Under the pieces are notes generated by a model. It had not been told where the DNA came from, searched no databases, and saw only the letters and a program-made list of their open reading frames with translations. A DNA stretch of 34,576 nucleotides from Hyphomicrobiales bacterium. GTDB lineage: Bacteria > Pseudomonadota > Alphaproteobacteria > Rhizobiales > Devosiaceae. Below, one piece after another: positions 33,492-34,576 of the stretch. The DNA lies in contig JAQGKB010000315.1 in assembly GCA_028290345.1 (NCBI GenBank), forward strand, positions 1 through 34,576, in the 5' to 3' direction. Each line of letters opens with the position of its first letter. Positions within the stretch are counted from its first letter, which is position 1. Position numbers and translations under genes: made by a program.

Positions 33492-34412
33492 ATGAAACTC
33501 TACTTCGCCAGAAAATTCCTGATGCTGCCGCTGGTCCTGCTCGGCGTCTCCATCCTCGTCTTCCTCGCCATCCGCGCCCTGCCCGGTGACCCGGCCCGTC
33601 TCATGGCCGGCCCCGAAGCCACCCAGGAAGCGGTGGACAACATGCGCATCCGCCTCGGGCTCGACCAAAACCTCTTCGAACAATACGCCTCCTTCCTCTG
33701 GGCGGCGCTCCACGGCGATTTCGGCATCTCCATCCAGTCCAAACTCCCCGTCACCAGCGAGATCGCCGAACGTTTCCCCCACACGCTGGCGCTCGCCCTC
33801 TGCTCCTATATCTTTGCCACCTTCATCGGCGTGCCCGCCGGCGTCATCGCCGCCACCAACAAGGGCCGCTGGCCCGATCAGATCGTCATGCTCATCGCCA
33901 TCGCCGGCGCTTCCATGGCCAATTTCTGGCTGGCGCTGATGAGTATGAACCTGTTCTCGGTCCAGCTCGGCTGGCTGCCCCTGCTGGGTGCCTCGAACTG
34001 GCAAAGCTTCATCATGCCCACCTTCGCTCTTGGGCTCTTCCCCACCGCGCTCATCGCCCGCATGACCCGCTCCAGCATGGTCGAGGTCCTCAGCCAGGAC
34101 TATGTGCGCACCGCGCGCGCCAAGGGCCTCAGCAATGCCGTGGTCTATCGCAAGCACGCTCTGCGCAACGCGCTGATTCCCATCGTCACCATCATCGGCC
34201 TCAATTTCGGCTCGGTGCTCGGGGGAGCCGTGGTCACCGAAACGGTGTTCAACTGGCCGGGTATCGGCCGACTCCTGGTCGATTCGGTCAGCTACCGCGA
34301 CTATCCGATGATCCAGGCGCTGATCCTGCTCGCCGTCGTCTGCGTCGTTTTGATGAACTTCCTCGCCGACATGATCATCGCCGCCCTCAACCCCCGCATA
34401 AGGTTCGATTGA
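33492..34412 (+). CDS. Peptide-type ABC transporter permease (DppB type)
   Basis: A 306-residue inner-membrane permease with six membrane segments: an N-terminal anchor (MLPLVLLGVSILVFLAI), a periplasmic part with RALPGDPARLMAG and IRLGLDQNLFEQY typical of DppB, five further helices and the EAA loop (AKGLSNAVVYRKHALRNALIP). Spacing to the binding-protein gene is 54 bp, containing a hairpin. No strong ribosome-binding site is visible at the ATG. The next permease starts 1 bp after its stop. Confidence 0.93.
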   Translation: MKLYFARKFLMLPLVLLGVSILVFLAIRALPGDPARLMAGPEATQEAVDNMRIRLGLDQNLFEQYASFLWAALHGDFGISIQSKLPVTSEIAERFPHTLALALCSYIFATFIGVPAGVIAATNKGRWPDQIVMLIAIAGASMANFWLALMSMNLFSVQLGWLPLLGASNWQSFIMPTFALGLFPTALIARMTRSSMVEVLSQDYVRTARAKGLSNAVVYRKHALRNALIPIVTIIGLNFGSVLGGAVVTETVFNWPGIGRLLVDSVSYRDYPMIQALILLAVVCVVLMNFLADMIIAALNPRIRFD

Positions 34413-34413
34413 G

Positions 34414-34576
34414 ATGGCCACGGAGGCCCTGCTGACCACTCCACCCGCACGGCCCACTCGCCTCTCCCGTGCGCTGCGCTTCATGTGGCGGCGGCGCAGC
34501 CTCAGCATCGGCGCCGTCCTCGTCGGCATCATCGTGCTCGCGGCGATCCTCGCCCCGCTCCTCACCCGTGCCGATC
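34414..34576 (+). CDS. Peptide-type ABC transporter permease (DppC type), cut by window end
   Basis: The first 54 codons of a DppC-type permease: MATEALLTTPPARP, a basic stretch (FMWRRRSLS) and the first membrane segment (IGAVLVGIIVLAAILAPLL) characteristic of OppC_N. The frame remains open to the last base. Start ATG at 34414 lies 1 bp after the DppB-type stop, indicating coupling. Confidence 0.88.
   Translation, partial: MATEALLTTPPARPTRLSRALRFMWRRRSLSIGAVLVGIIVLAAILAPLLTRAD

Noticed and set aside
31785..34565. Two long minus-strand frames (479 and 446 codons) opposite the binding protein and permease genes
   Set aside because: Gly/Glu/Asp-rich products without domains, lying exactly opposite genes with recognisable signal peptide, membrane segments and family motifs.

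Overview
The window is high-GC DNA, densely packed with ABC importers, sugar-acid catabolic genes and FadR/LacI/ROK/MocR regulators. It looks like a chromosomal or megaplasmid accessory segment of an alphaproteobacterium of the order Hyphomicrobiales (Devosia- or rhizobium-like). This placement rests on gene content (an FrcA-like single-domain sugar ATPase, CbtA/CbtB under a B12 riboswitch, a C4-pathway 5-aminolevulinate synthase remnant) and a palindromic intergenic repeat; no rRNA or marker gene is present to confirm it. No tRNA, rRNA, CRISPR array, transposase or phage gene was seen.

Layout. (1) 210-7919, minus strand: a seven-gene operon read from 7919 downwards, with a family-5 solute-binding protein, two Dpp/Opp-type permeases, two ATPases, a UxuA-like mannonate dehydratase and an NAD-dependent epimerase/dehydrogenase. 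It probably imports a uronate-containing oligosaccharide or sugar acid rather than peptides. (2) 7920-8559: a 640-bp stretch without an intact gene, carrying a probable LacI-family remnant. (3) 8560-17212, minus strand: a tightly coupled nine-gene operon with a ribose/fructose-type importer (binding protein, ATPase, permease), an uncharacterised beta-propeller-like protein, a GntR/FCD regulator, an enolase-superfamily dehydratase, an SDR dehydrogenase, an aldose 1-epimerase and an SMP-30 lactonase. Together these resemble the upper half of a non-phosphorylative oxidative sugar pathway (mutarotation, oxidation to lactone, hydrolysis, dehydration). (4) 17418-20710: a sugar isomerase and a Gfo/Idh/MocA oxidoreductase, divergent from a LacI regulator with a perfect 14-bp operator-like palindrome between them. 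A 119-bp REPIN-like inverted repeat lies between the two enzyme genes.

(5) 20750-22534: a cobalt/B12 module. A cobalamin riboswitch precedes cbtB-cbtA, and a histidine-phosphatase-like protein with an altered RHG motif is divergent. (6) 22603-25514: a DUF983 membrane protein, a MocR-type regulator divergent from a 44-codon remnant of 5-aminolevulinate synthase (hemA), and a DUF309 protein. Related inverted repeats lie upstream of both the regulator and DUF983. (7) 25947-28039: a ROK repressor with degenerate kinase motifs, then cutC, ending at a strong bidirectional terminator. (8) 28131-34576: a second peptide-type ABC importer split over two divergent units. ATPases and an M81 (MlrC-like) metallopeptidase are on the minus strand; the binding protein and permeases are on the plus strand, the last gene being cut by the window end.

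A recurring architectural theme is that each of the three solute-binding-protein genes is followed, before the next transporter gene, by a GC-rich intercistronic hairpin. The most unusual items are the hemA remnant facing a MocR regulator across a shared palindrome, the propeller protein of unknown function inside the sugar operon, and the variant phosphatase beside the B12 riboswitch.
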